64,000 nt of DNA, taken from positions 1,426,001 through 1,490,000 of the forward strand of contig NC_010397.1 of the NCBI RefSeq assembly GCF_000069185.1, written 5' to 3'. The stretch comes from Mycobacteroides abscessus ATCC 19977 (GTDB taxonomy: Bacteria; Actinomycetota; Actinomycetes; Mycobacteriales; Mycobacteriaceae). Below are positions 1-8,148 of the stretch, piece by piece (positions within the stretch are counted from its first letter, which is position 1; each line of letters begins with the position of its first letter). The notes under the pieces are model-generated. The model did not search any database. It saw nothing but the letters and a program-made list of their open reading frames with translations, and had not been told where the DNA came from. A program made the position numbers and the translations under genes.

Positions 1-2
1 AT

Positions 3-152
3 GCGCTCGGATTCACCGACAGCGACAGGCTGGAGCGCATGGGGGAGGTGTTCGGTGCGGTAGGCACCGAGACTCAGGTGATTGTGCTGACCTGCAGCCC
101 CGATCGCTACCGCGCGGTCACCGGCGCACAGCGAATCAGCTTGTCGGCCTGA
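3..152 (+). CDS. C-terminal end of an AAA/SMC-like ATPase (truncated by window edge)
   Basis: Only the last 49 codons are present, open from the left edge to a TGA. The readable tail starts ALGFTDSDRLERMGEVF and goes on to IVLTCSPDRYR. A segment of this kind (Walker B-type aspartates just upstream, then a short strand ending in LTCSP) is typical of the C-terminal ATPase lobe of SMC/RecN/YhaN-like DNA-repair ATPases. The assignment rests on this short motif and on recalled family patterns, so it is tentative. The gene converges with the flavoprotein gene on the other strand, five bases downstream. Confidence 0.55.
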   Translation, partial: ALGFTDSDRLERMGEVFGAVGTETQVIVLTCSPDRYRAVTGAQRISLSA

Positions 153-157
153 CCCAC

Positions 158-1375
158 TCAGAAGTACGCATTCGCCGGTAGCGGTGTGCCGTGCAGCAGA
201 TTCTGACCGATCACTCGCGCTTTGTAATGCACCGGGTTGTGCAGGCTGATGGTTCGGATGTTTCGCCAATGCCGATCCAGGTTGCGAGTCCGGCTGGCGG
301 CGCTGGCTCCGCCCAGATCAAGGAGCTTGGTCGCGGCATCGAGTGCGACAGCATCGATATGCACCTTGGCCTTGGCCACGGCGACCTGAGCCTCCTGGGC
401 TAGCTGTGCATCGGGTACACCGTCTCGGAGGGTTGCGGTGGCGGCTTCGATGGCATCGGCAGCGGCGAGGACGGTGGCCTCTGCGGCGAAAGCGGTCGCG
501 CTCAGCTCGCCAAGGGTGCGCTGCAGCAGTGGATCATCGACCGGGCGCTCAGTGAGCGCGTGACTGAAGTTGCGCTGACGGGAACGTAGCAGTGCCTCGC
601 CGTCATCCACCACGGCCCGTAGTACACCGGCGACGATTGCCAGGATGTAGAGCTGCAACGAAGCGTACTGAGTGGTGGGCACGGGGGCTGCGTCATACGG
701 TGTTTCGGAGAGGATCTCATCGGCGGCGACGTCGACCTGGCTGAAGATCGTGGTGCCGGTACCGGTGCGTCGTTGGCCGAAGCCGTCCCAGTCGTCGACC
801 AGGCGCACGCCGTCACGATCGCCGGGGACGATCACCGAGGCCACTGAGTCGCGGTCGGTGGTCGCGGTGACGGTGAGGTAGTCCGCGAACAATGTTCCGG
901 TGCTGTAGAACTTCTCGCCGTTCAACCGATACGCGTCGCCCACCGGCAGCAGCCGCGTGTTGAATACCAGGCTGCCCACGGCCAGGGAGCCTTTCTCGCT
1001 GAACGCGTTCGCGAATAGATTGCCCTCGTTCACCTTGGTAAGCCAGGCCGCCGACACGGGGTCGGCGAGGGTGCGCAGCCGTTCCTCGACAAACCAGAAG
1101 TGGGTGCGGAAGATGTGTGCCACGATAGGGTCGGCTTGAGCGACATCGATGATGGCGGAAAAGAGCTGTCGCACAGAAAGTCCCGCGCCGCCCAGTTCGG
1201 TGGGGATGCGCAACCGGCCGAATCCCGCCTCCTTGAGCAGCCGGACTTGATCAAAGGGATTCTCGTCGTCCAGATCACGGTCCCGTGCTCCCTCGGCGAC
1301 TTGGGCGAGCAGATTCCGGTAGGTGTCGGTGCCGGGCAGCGCGCGGATTTCCAGGACTGACGGAGCGGAAGTCAT
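158..1375 (-). CDS. Acyl-CoA dehydrogenase-like flavoprotein (SfnB/DszC-type monooxygenase family)
   Basis: A protein of about 405 residues with the acyl-CoA dehydrogenase fold order: a helical N-terminal domain (PTELGGAGLSVRQLF), a middle beta domain (GEKFYSTGTLFADYLTV, WDGFGQRRTGTGTT) and a C-terminal helical domain ending in RNLDRHWRNIRTISLHNP. That C-terminal signature is characteristic of the SfnB/DszC branch, FMNH2-dependent monooxygenases for sulfur compounds, rather than true fatty-acyl dehydrogenases. The start was set at the internal ATG (MTSAPSVLE) because the 22 residues before it look non-conserved. It stands alone, convergent with the preceding ATPase and divergent from the VanZ-like gene. 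Substrate is unknown. Confidence 0.75.
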   Translation of the reverse strand: MTSAPSVLEIRALPGTDTYRNLLAQVAEGARDRDLDDENPFDQVRLLKEAGFGRLRIPTELGGAGLSVRQLFSAIIDVAQADPIVAHIFRTHFWFVEERLRTLADPVSAAWLTKVNEGNLFANAFSEKGSLAVGSLVFNTRLLPVGDAYRLNGEKFYSTGTLFADYLTVTATTDRDSVASVIVPGDRDGVRLVDDWDGFGQRRTGTGTTIFSQVDVAADEILSETPYDAAPVPTTQYASLQLYILAIVAGVLRAVVDDGEALLRSRQRNFSHALTERPVDDPLLQRTLGELSATAFAAEATVLAAADAIEAATATLRDGVPDAQLAQEAQVAVAKAKVHIDAVALDAATKLLDLGGASAASRTRNLDRHWRNIRTISLHNPVHYKARVIGQNLLHGTPLPANAYF

Positions 1376-1449
1376 ATCTTCGTTGTACGCAGCATGCTCA
1401 GTGGCGGCATCGCTTTGAATCAGCCAGAACCGAAGCGGCAATATGGGGC

Positions 1450-1824
1450 ATGATGATTCCGATCGCTGCGCCCTGGTCTCTGTGCATGCGCTGGCTCACC
1501 CTGCTGTGTGCCTTCGTGGTCGCCTGCCTGCTGTTGTTCACCCCTGGTGGCACCGTCCCGTCGGGCCCTCCCGGAGCGGACAAAGTAGCGCACTTTCTTA
1601 TTTTCGCGATGTTGGGCCTGTGCTCGCGTTTCGCATGGATCAGCGAGAAATCCACGCTGGCTTGGGTTCTGATGTTCGCGGCGGCGTCCGAGGTGATTCA
1701 GGCGCTGTGGGTTCCGCGCCGGGACGGGAGCCTGCCGGACCTGCTCACCGATGCGATCGGTCTGTTCACGGTGCTGCTGTTGTGGCGGAAGATTCGCTCG
1801 GGCGTGCGGCGGGCTCGGCAATGA
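1450..1824 (+). CDS. VanZ-like small membrane protein
   Basis: About 124 residues with a hydrophobic N-terminal helix (LLCAFVVACLLLFTP), the VanZ-type motif DKVAHFLIFAMLGL, a further membrane segment and the ending SLPDLLTDAIGLFTVLLLW. The pattern K-x-x-H-F near the second helix and D-x-x-x-D/N-x-x-G near the last helix is the usual VanZ/YoaI family layout. VanZ relatives are linked to teicoplanin tolerance, but most are uncharacterised, so no resistance role is claimed. Two adjacent ATGs (1450 and 1453) are equally possible starts. Its 3' end overlaps the convergent TetR gene by 59 bp. Confidence 0.7.
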   Translation: MMIPIAAPWSLCMRWLTLLCAFVVACLLLFTPGGTVPSGPPGADKVAHFLIFAMLGLCSRFAWISEKSTLAWVLMFAAASEVIQALWVPRRDGSLPDLLTDAIGLFTVLLLWRKIRSGVRRARQ

Positions 1825-2443
1825 TGGTGGTCATGGTGCGGGTATGAGCCAGCCCACTAGTCACCAGGTCCAGCTGGCGTAGCGCGCGATTCAGGGCTGC
1901 GTCCGCGTCGGCCTTGGTGGGGTGATCAGTATCGACCAGCATGCCGATGGTGTTGAGAATGGAGCTGGCGATGAGTTCCGCCGCGATTTCCAGGTCCTCG
2001 GTCGTGTGATGGTTCGTCGCCGGGTTGCGGGCGAGTTCCACCACCACGTCGTTGGTGAGCATGCGCATCTCGTTGTTGATGGCACGCCGGATTTGAGGCG
2101 AGCCGCCATGACGTTCACGTACCAGAAACCGGAAATTGTTCGCGTGCTCGTTCACCCGGTCGACCATGAGACGGAGAATTTTGGCGGGGTTGTCGCTGCC
2201 AGCCTCGCGCCGGGCTTGGCGAAAGGTGTCACGAAGCGCATGAACGCTCTCCTCGGCCAGAACCGTGCCGAGGTCTTCCATCGATTCGAAGTGCCGGTAG
2301 AAGGCAGTGGGAACCAATCCGGCCGACTTGGCCACCTCGCGCAGGCTCACAGCCGCGAAGCCACGTACCTTCAGTAGCTCCAAGGTTCCGTCGAGCAATG
2401 TGCGGCGGGTATGCAGTTTCTTCTCGGCACGACTATGTCGCAT
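1766..2443 (-). CDS. TetR-family transcriptional regulator, FabR-like
   Basis: A 225-residue protein with an N-terminal helix-turn-helix (about residues 13-60). The pattern TRRTLLDGTLELL, VSLREVAKSAGLVPTAFYRHF closely resembles E. coli FabR, the unsaturated fatty acid repressor, including the FRFLVRERHG segment that begins the ligand-binding domain. A direct role in lipid control is inference. The last 20 or so residues (TTIIAEPAARPSESSATTAAP) look disordered. It is divergent from the acidic protein and P450 pair across a 156-bp gap, so it probably controls that pair and itself. Confidence 0.85.
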   Translation of the reverse strand: MRHSRAEKKLHTRRTLLDGTLELLKVRGFAAVSLREVAKSAGLVPTAFYRHFESMEDLGTVLAEESVHALRDTFRQARREAGSDNPAKILRLMVDRVNEHANNFRFLVRERHGGSPQIRRAINNEMRMLTNDVVVELARNPATNHHTTEDLEIAAELIASSILNTIGMLVDTDHPTKADADAALNRALRQLDLVTSGLAHTRTMTTIIAEPAARPSESSATTAAP

Positions 2444-2522
2444 ACCTGTCAGTGTACGGGCGTACTCCTACTGTTTGACCTTGTTTCGTTTGAGACCACG
2501 TTGATGCCTGGTATTGACAGGT
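2444..2522. promoter_or_regulatory. Split inverted repeat in the divergent tetR/P450 promoter region
   Basis: ACCTGTCA lies immediately upstream of the regulator start (2444-2451) and its exact reverse complement TGACAGGT lies at 2515-2522. The two 8-bp arms are separated by 63 bp. A GTAC-GGGC-GTAC element follows the first arm. The arms could be half-sites for the adjacent FabR-like regulator, but the wide spacing makes a looping or two-site arrangement necessary; a chance match cannot be excluded. Confidence 0.35.
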
Positions 2523-2599
2523 TCATCTAGCTTGCGCACACTGAGCCCAGTGCACGATTGTTCACTATTTGGTTACTGAGACCGGAAGGACAGTGCAGC

Positions 2600-2998
2600 A
2601 TGGTGGGACCTGTTGAGCGCAACGTCAACGTCGTCCAGGAAGTTCTGGAGTCGGTCGGGACTCGGGTCGGCCGGATTATTCGCATCATCACGCGGACTGT
2701 GGGGGAAGTTGCACAGGAGGTGAGCGGTGTCGTGGCCGACGGGTTCGAGATCGCAGAAGCCAGCAAGCGGGCGCGTGCCGATCATGAGCGGTGGAATGCC
2801 GAGGACTTGGCTGACGCGGGGGCAGGCCAGGAAAGCGAAGACGAGGACCAAGGCGAGGACGACCAGGAGGCGGGCGAGCTCGTCGACCTCGACGACGAGG
2901 GTGACGCCGCCGACGAGATCGATGCCACGGCGGAAGAGGTGACTTCCGGAGCGGAGCCCGAGGCGCGCGACAACGCCTCAGCACAAGAAAGGGTCTGA
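2600..2998 (+). CDS. Small protein with amphipathic helix and very acidic C-terminus, unknown function
   Basis: 132 residues; no family is recognised. The ATG was chosen because GGAAGGA lies 9-10 bases upstream, whereas the longer TTG-started reading has no ribosome site. Residues 1-60 are predicted helical and amphipathic (VNVVQEVLESVGTRVGRIIR, then TRTVGEVAQEVSGVVADGFE), a pattern able to lie on a membrane or form a coiled coil. From about residue 75 the chain is dominated by Asp/Glu (QESEDEDQGEDDQEAGELVD) and is probably disordered. The stop codon is two bases before the P450 start, so the pair is almost surely co-transcribed and the protein may be a scaffold or partner for that enzyme. 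Confidence 0.75.
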   Translation: MVGPVERNVNVVQEVLESVGTRVGRIIRIITRTVGEVAQEVSGVVADGFEIAEASKRARADHERWNAEDLADAGAGQESEDEDQGEDDQEAGELVDLDDEGDAADEIDATAEEVTSGAEPEARDNASAQERV

Positions 2999-3000
2999 TC

Positions 3001-4560
3001 GTGTCGGCTTCAGCGTTGCAGCCCGAACCCCTTTCCGCGCCGGTCGAGGTGGCCGCCGGTGAGTGTCCGGTCAACCATGACCTGTATCCCGGTGGCCCAA
3101 CCTTCCTGCGGTGGCATCACACTCGCGTCGGCTACCTGAAGTCATGGAGGCTGGCACTCGGGGCGGTATGGTCCACCTACAGACACACCATTTCGGAGTA
3201 CCTTGCTGATCTCCCTGGTCAGGACGACGTCATCGTCGCCCGGGCACCCATGCGGAAGGCGGTCATCGTTCGCAATCCGGAATTGGCCCGGCATGTACTG
3301 GTTGCCAATCAGGACAACTACATCAAGAGCGCCGAATACGATCTCTTGGCAGTGGGATTCGGCCGCGGACTGGTCACCGACCTCAATGAGGGACTGTGGA
3401 ATCGCAATCGACGGTTGGTGCAGCCCATTTTCGCCAAGCGGCAGGTTGATCTGTTCGCGCCGCAGATGGCAGAGGCTGCCGCGCGCACCATTTCCCGCTG
3501 GGATGAGCTGTACGCAGAGGGTAAGCCGGTGGACATCACCGCCGAGATGAATTATCTGACCATGGATATCGTCGCGCAGACGATGTTCGGAATCGATCTC
3601 TCCGGCGATATGGCTGAACGGATGCGGATCTACTTCGCGCGACTGCTCAAGCTATTCGGTGTGGGATTCATCGTCGGGGCCGCTCCGCCGCTGCGCTGGG
3701 TGGTGGACAAGCTCGCCGCCCATGGCCCAGATGAATTGTCCTCGCACACACCACGTTTAGCTATCAGGGCACTGCGCATCGGCGCGTCGGTCGCCGCACC
3801 GCGCACGATGAAGGGGCTGCGGTGGGTGGAACGCACCATCGACCAGCTGATCGCCGATCACCGCAGCGGCCGCATCGCCAGGCAGGACAACCTCTTGGCG
3901 CTGTTGATGGCGGCCGAGGACCCGGAGACCGGGGCCAAGTACACGGACCTGGAGATCCGTGATGAGCTGATGACCTTTCTGGGGGCAGGATTCGAGACCA
4001 CCGCTGCCGCGCTCGCTTGGACCTGGTATCTGTTGTCCCGCAATCCCGATGCCCGCGCCAAGCTGGGGCAAGAAGTTGATCGGGTACTGGGTGGGCGGCA
4101 ACCTACAGCCGCGGACGTCGACAATCTCCCCTGGACGGCGGCGGTACTGAACGAGGCCATGCGGGTGTACCCGCCCATTCTCGGGCTGGCGCGCACGGCG
4201 AAGGCCGACGACGTGCTGGGGGACTATCCGATTTCGGCCGGAACGACGGTCATGGTTCTCATCGACAGCATCCACCACAACGAACGAGTGTGGGATGACG
4301 CCAAGACCTTCGACCCTGCGCGGTTTCTGAAGGAGAACCTACAGCCAGAACAACGAAAGGCGCACATGCCTTTTGGTGCGGGCAAGCGAATGTGCGTCGC
4401 CTCGGGGTTTGCGAATCTGGAAGCCATCATCGGGATTGCCGCGCTGGCACAGAACTATGAATTGGATCTGCTGCCCGGACAGCAGCCGCGCCGTGAAGTG
4501 ACATTCACCGGCGGCCCGGAGGGCGAGATACTCATGCGGTTACGTAAGCGGCATCCGTGA
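3001..4560 (+). CDS. Cytochrome P450
   Basis: 519 residues, longer than most soluble bacterial P450s (about 400-450). Landmarks are the I-helix oxygen-activation motif GAGFETTAAAL near residue 330, the K-helix E-x-x-R (NEAMRVYPP) near 384, the ARF segment (FDPARFLKE) and the heme-cysteine loop FGAGKRMCVASGF near residue 463. The loop departs from the consensus FxxGxRxCxG at its last position (Ala for Gly). It follows the small acidic protein gene by two bases and has a GTG start. Its sequence does not match my recollection of CYP136 or CYP138, so no CYP number is given. Substrate is unknown; the FabR-like neighbour hints at a lipid. Confidence 0.9.
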   Translation: MSASALQPEPLSAPVEVAAGECPVNHDLYPGGPTFLRWHHTRVGYLKSWRLALGAVWSTYRHTISEYLADLPGQDDVIVARAPMRKAVIVRNPELARHVLVANQDNYIKSAEYDLLAVGFGRGLVTDLNEGLWNRNRRLVQPIFAKRQVDLFAPQMAEAAARTISRWDELYAEGKPVDITAEMNYLTMDIVAQTMFGIDLSGDMAERMRIYFARLLKLFGVGFIVGAAPPLRWVVDKLAAHGPDELSSHTPRLAIRALRIGASVAAPRTMKGLRWVERTIDQLIADHRSGRIARQDNLLALLMAAEDPETGAKYTDLEIRDELMTFLGAGFETTAAALAWTWYLLSRNPDARAKLGQEVDRVLGGRQPTAADVDNLPWTAAVLNEAMRVYPPILGLARTAKADDVLGDYPISAGTTVMVLIDSIHHNERVWDDAKTFDPARFLKENLQPEQRKAHMPFGAGKRMCVASGFANLEAIIGIAALAQNYELDLLPGQQPRREVTFTGGPEGEILMRLRKRHP

Positions 4561-4565
4561 CCGCG

Positions 4566-4707
4566 ATGTCCGCACACGCCGATGACCTGCGAACGGACTT
4601 GTTGCGCCGATGGTCCGAACCGCATCGGCGTCATCACGATGTCGTCCACGCGCTGGGAAGCGGCCTCCCGGCACAATGTTGCCGCTGAGCTACGTAGACT
4701 CGCCTGA
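4566..4707 (+). pseudogene. Internally deleted remnant of an HD-domain phosphohydrolase gene
   Basis: The first frame gives MSAHADDLRTDLLRRWSEPH followed by RRHHDVVH, the usual N-terminus of small HD-domain metal-dependent phosphohydrolases (W-x-E-P-H-R-x-Y-H-x-x-x-H). At about 4650 the reading jumps by one frame and continues RWEAASRHNVAAELRRLA to a TGA, which matches the normal C-terminal tail of the same family. Intact members have about 200 residues, so roughly 450 bp of the middle, including the HD metal site, is gone. Family match is from memory, not a search. Confidence 0.6.
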
Positions 4708-4712
4708 CGGCG

Positions 4713-6041
4713 TCAGCGTCGCCGCACCGTGACGCGGCCGTTGTTCTTCGGGCAGGACGCCACTCCGCGCGAGTGCCACTTTTCGTCAGGCGCCGTCGTG
4801 GTCTCGATGGTGAAGTGCCGCAACACAGTCCGCAGCACTATATCCATCTCCATGTTGGCAAAGGCGGCCCCCACGCAGCGTCGGGTGCCTCCTCCGTACG
4901 GAACCCAGGAGTTGCCCGGCTTGGCGCCCATGAATCGCTCGGGGTCGAAACGCTCCGGGCAGGGAAAAGCCACCGGATCGTCGTGCATCAGATTGATACT
5001 CACCACGACGGAATGCCCCTGCGGGATGCGGTATGGCCCGATGTCGACATGTGGTGCCAGCACGTGGCGGCCCGCGAAATCGATGACTGGCCGGCTGCGC
5101 TGCACCTCAAGGATGGTCGCCTGGCGGTACTCGTTGCTGTCACCCTGTGCTTCCTCGGCCAGTCGAGACAGTACCTCCGGGTGCCGGGTGATCCGCTCGA
5201 ATGCCCACGCCAAAGTGGTGGCGGTGGTTTCGTGACCGGCTGCCAGCAGCGTGAGCAGCTCGTCGGAGACATCGCTGCGCGACATCGTGGTGCCATCGTC
5301 GTAGGTTGAGCGCAGCAGCAGGGCCAGGATATCGGTGCGGTCCTCGAAATCCGGTGCGGCAAGTGCCTTCTCGATGAGTGAACCGATCACTGCGTCGTAA
5401 TGGGCGCGGTAGGTCTTCAGTCTGCCCCATGGGCTGAAGCGCCCGTAGTTTCGTTTCGGCTGCGGGATTCGAGTTGTCAGCGAGGCCAACACCACCCAGG
5501 GCGGTATCAGTCGGCGCAGCACGTCCAGCTCGGCGCCGTCCGCACCGAAGACCGCGCGCAGGATCGCGTTGAGTGTTATCCGCATCATCGGTTCCATGGT
5601 TTCGAACTGCTGCCCCTCGGGCCAAGTGGCGCATTCGCGCAGTGTCTCTTCTTCGATGATCTGCTCGTACTGAACCATCGCCTTGCCGTGGAACTTGGGC
5701 GCGAGCAGCTTGCGACGATGTCGGTGTTCGTTGCGCTCCAGGGCGAAGACGGAACCGGGTCCGAGCTGCTGGCTCAAGTTGGGCTGGATATTGCCGAGTA
5801 TCTCGGTGCTGGTGGTGAAGACCTCGCGGGTGAGATCGGGGTCGGCGACCACCACCGTGTATCCGAACTTCGGGATGTTGATCGTGTAGACCTTCCCGTA
5901 TTTCTTGGCCAGCCGGCTGGTGGTCCAGCGGCGGGACGCCACGAAGGCAATGCCCTGGGCCAGCTTGGGAAGCGTCACGAGCGGGGGAGCGATGGGCTTG
6001 GGGACATCGGCTGCCCGATCGATGGTTGAGATCTCAGTCAC
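4713..6041 (-). CDS. cyp138: Cytochrome P450, CYP138 family
   Basis: About 442 residues, closely resembling M. tuberculosis CYP138 (Rv0136) along its length, for example TEILGNIQPNLSQQLGPGSV, HRHRRKLLAPKFHGK, RTVLRHFTIETTT. The I-helix reads LLAAGHETTATTL, and the heme loop is VPYGGGTRRCVGAAFANME with the Cys ligand intact (Tyr replaces the first Phe of the consensus). The start is set at the GTG before TEISTIDRA because GGAGGG sits five bases upstream, rather than the GTG four codons earlier. The natural substrate of CYP138 is not established. Unlike in M. tuberculosis, no TetR gene is adjacent on its 5' side. Confidence 0.9.
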   Translation of the reverse strand: MTEISTIDRAADVPKPIAPPLVTLPKLAQGIAFVASRRWTTSRLAKKYGKVYTINIPKFGYTVVVADPDLTREVFTTSTEILGNIQPNLSQQLGPGSVFALERNEHRHRRKLLAPKFHGKAMVQYEQIIEEETLRECATWPEGQQFETMEPMMRITLNAILRAVFGADGAELDVLRRLIPPWVVLASLTTRIPQPKRNYGRFSPWGRLKTYRAHYDAVIGSLIEKALAAPDFEDRTDILALLLRSTYDDGTTMSRSDVSDELLTLLAAGHETTATTLAWAFERITRHPEVLSRLAEEAQGDSNEYRQATILEVQRSRPVIDFAGRHVLAPHVDIGPYRIPQGHSVVVSINLMHDDPVAFPCPERFDPERFMGAKPGNSWVPYGGGTRRCVGAAFANMEMDIVLRTVLRHFTIETTTAPDEKWHSRGVASCPKNNGRVTVRRR

Positions 6042-6222
6042 GTCACCCTCCACGGCGTTGTGGTCTTAGTAGACATGTGTCTGATAGCACAGCGTACCTC
6101 TGTTGTGCCGGTCACACCAGGGAAATCGCGAGAGATTTCACCGGCGGGTCGACTTGACAGGGGCAACTCTGGCACCATGTACCTCGTTCGTCTCAGAAGT
6201 CACTGAGGTCTTGGAGGGCGCG

Positions 6223-6777
6223 TTGATTACACGATGGGCGACCGCCGCGGTTGTCAGCGCCGTCCTCGCGCTCTGTGTCCCGGTGATCGCGAGTGCCGAG
6301 CCGCTGGCGGCGGGCAAGGACTTCTCGAAACCCGCGATCGTCATCCTTGGATACGGCCTCAAGCCCGACGGCTCGATGCGGGACAAGCTCTATCAGCGCG
6401 TGGCGACCGGTAGGGCTATCGCCAACATGTTCCCAAACTCGTTCATCATCGTGACCGGCGGCAATCCGCAGAACGGGGTGTCCGAGGCCGATCAGATGCG
6501 CAATATGCTTGTCGGCCTTGGTTACCCGTCCGATCGGATCATCGTGGAGCCGCGGGCCAACAGTACGGTGCAGAATGCGCAGTTCTCGGTACCGCTGGCC
6601 AAACAAGCCGGTGCGTCGGGAATCATTCTGGTGACGAATTCCACGCACCAGCAGCGCGCTGACCGTAACTTCGCCGACGCGGGCGGCAATGTGCTGGCCA
6701 CCGCGAGCTTCCCCGATGGAGATATGTCGACCAATATCGGTCAGTTCATGCGAGACGTCATCAGCCCGTTCCGCTGA
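6223..6777 (+). CDS. Exported YdcF/DUF218-family protein
   Basis: Starts at TTG with GGAGG five bases upstream. The N-terminus is a signal peptide (ITRWATAAVVSAVLALCVPV, cleaved near ASA-EP), so the protein is exported. The mature part carries the DUF218 core: VILGYGLKPDGSMRDKLYQR, then IIVTGG, then SEADQMRNMLVGLGYPSDRI and EPRANSTVQNAQFS. The family includes SanA and ElyC, which act in envelope integrity, and YdcF, which binds S-adenosylmethionine; a precise reaction is not known. It stands alone between the divergent CYP138 gene and the MFS exporter. Confidence 0.8.
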   Translation: MITRWATAAVVSAVLALCVPVIASAEPLAAGKDFSKPAIVILGYGLKPDGSMRDKLYQRVATGRAIANMFPNSFIIVTGGNPQNGVSEADQMRNMLVGLGYPSDRIIVEPRANSTVQNAQFSVPLAKQAGASGIILVTNSTHQQRADRNFADAGGNVLATASFPDGDMSTNIGQFMRDVISPFR

Positions 6778-6826
6778 CAACTATCGGACGATTACGGTTC
6801 GCCTGACGGGAATGAACCCGGCAGAA

Positions 6827-6845
6827 TTGGTGGTTGACCGACCAA
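6827..6845. promoter_or_regulatory. Inverted repeat TTGGT-9-ACCAA upstream of the MFS gene
   Basis: TTGGT and ACCAA flank GGTTGACCG about 75 bases before the transporter start; the enclosed TTGACC could be a -35 element. It may be an operator, but the arms are only five bases and no clear -10 was found, so the support is weak. Confidence 0.25.
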
Positions 6846-6918
6846 GGCGCTCATTGGTGTGCGCCGCCGCGCGCGTTCAGCGCAACGCATCCACCGCATA
6901 CCGCACAGGAGCCCATTC

Positions 6919-8148
6919 ATGACTGCCGTTGTCGATTCACGCGTGCAGCCGGCGGCACCCGTGTCGCCGCGCGTGCGCCGCGGCGCAATCCTCGCACTGG
7001 CCCTCGGTGGATTCGGGATCGGGACAACCGAATTCGTGGCAATGGGGCTGTTGCCCAATATCGCGCACGGCCTGCATGTCACCGAGCCGCAGGCGGGGCA
7101 TGTCATCAGCGCCTACGCGCTGGGTGTGGTGGTGGGGGCGCCGGTAATCGCGGCGCTCACTGCCCGTGCCTCGCGCCGGACATTGCTTGTCGCACTCATG
7201 GTCGCGTTCACGATCGGCAATGCCGCCACCGTTTTCGCGCCGGGCTACGCGGCGCTTATCGCATCGAGATTCGTCGCCGGGCTGCCGCACGGCGCGTACT
7301 TCGGCGTGGCTGCCCTGGTGGCCGCGCACCTGGCCGGTCCGGGCGAACGCGCCAAGGCCGTCGGACAAACCATGCTCGGCCTCTCGGTGGCCAATGTGGT
7401 CGGTGTTCCCGTGGCCACCTGGCTGGGCAACACGGTGGGCTGGCGTTCGGCTTTTGCCGTTGTCGCCGTCATCGGTGCGATCACGATCGCGGCACTGCTG
7501 CGGTACCTGCCCGGGCTGACGGATATGCGGATCACCAATCCGTTGACCGAGCTGGGTGCCTTGCGTCGCGTGCAGGTGTGGTTCACCCTGCTCATCGGCA
7601 TCGTGGGCTTCGGCGGCATGTTCGCCTTCTACACCTACATCAGCACCACCCTCACCAGCGTTTCCGGACTGCCCAGGGCGCTTGTCCCACTTGCGTTGTC
7701 GCTCTACGGCATCGGCATGGTCACTGGAAATGTGCTGGGCGGTTGGATGGCCGACCGGAGCGTGGTTCGAGCCATTGCCGTCGGGCTGGTGCTGGTGGCC
7801 GCGATGCTGCTCATCTTCGCGGCGGTGTCAAGAAACCCCTGGGCCGCATTGGCTTTGGTCTTCGCGGTCGGCGTCTCCGGGACGTCTTTGGTGCCGGCGC
7901 TCCAGACCCGTCTCATGGATGTAGCCGACGACGCGCAAACATTGGCGGCCGCGCTGAACCACTCGGCTCTCAACATCGCCAATGCCGGTGGGGCATGGCT
8001 GGGTGGTTTGGTCATCACCGCCGGATACGGCTATCGGGCGCCCTCCCTCGTCGGTGCCGCGCTGGCGATCGCGGGACTGGTCGTACTGGGCCTTTCGGTG
8101 CTGTATGCGCGGTCCAGGGCCGTGGCGTTGCCTAGCCGGGCGGGCTAA
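6919..8148 (+). CDS. MFS transporter, DHA1 drug-efflux type
   Basis: About 409 residues with twelve hydrophobic segments. It has the DHA1 features FGIGTTEFVAMGLLPNIA in the first helix, the loop TARASRRTLL between helices 2 and 3, the motif-C-like SVANVVGVPVATWLG in helix 5, and a second-half loop GGWMADRS. This layout is that of AraJ/CmlR-type exporters, probably proton-driven drug or metabolite efflux. The ATG is supported by AGGAG eight bases upstream; reading further upstream gives only Arg-rich non-hydrophobic sequence. Its end overlaps the convergent TetR gene by four bases, and the TetR/monooxygenase locus next door also suggests small-molecule defence. Confidence 0.88.
   Translation: MTAVVDSRVQPAAPVSPRVRRGAILALALGGFGIGTTEFVAMGLLPNIAHGLHVTEPQAGHVISAYALGVVVGAPVIAALTARASRRTLLVALMVAFTIGNAATVFAPGYAALIASRFVAGLPHGAYFGVAALVAAHLAGPGERAKAVGQTMLGLSVANVVGVPVATWLGNTVGWRSAFAVVAVIGAITIAALLRYLPGLTDMRITNPLTELGALRRVQVWFTLLIGIVGFGGMFAFYTYISTTLTSVSGLPRALVPLALSLYGIGMVTGNVLGGWMADRSVVRAIAVGLVLVAAMLLIFAAVSRNPWAALALVFAVGVSGTSLVPALQTRLMDVADDAQTLAAALNHSALNIANAGGAWLGGLVITAGYGYRAPSLVGAALAIAGLVVLGLSVLYARSRAVALPSRAG

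Noticed and set aside
3001..4560. Assignment of the first P450 to CYP136 because a TetR gene is adjacent as at Rv3058c-Rv3059
   Set aside because: The sequence does not match the recalled CYP136 chain at the N-terminus, I-helix or heme loop.
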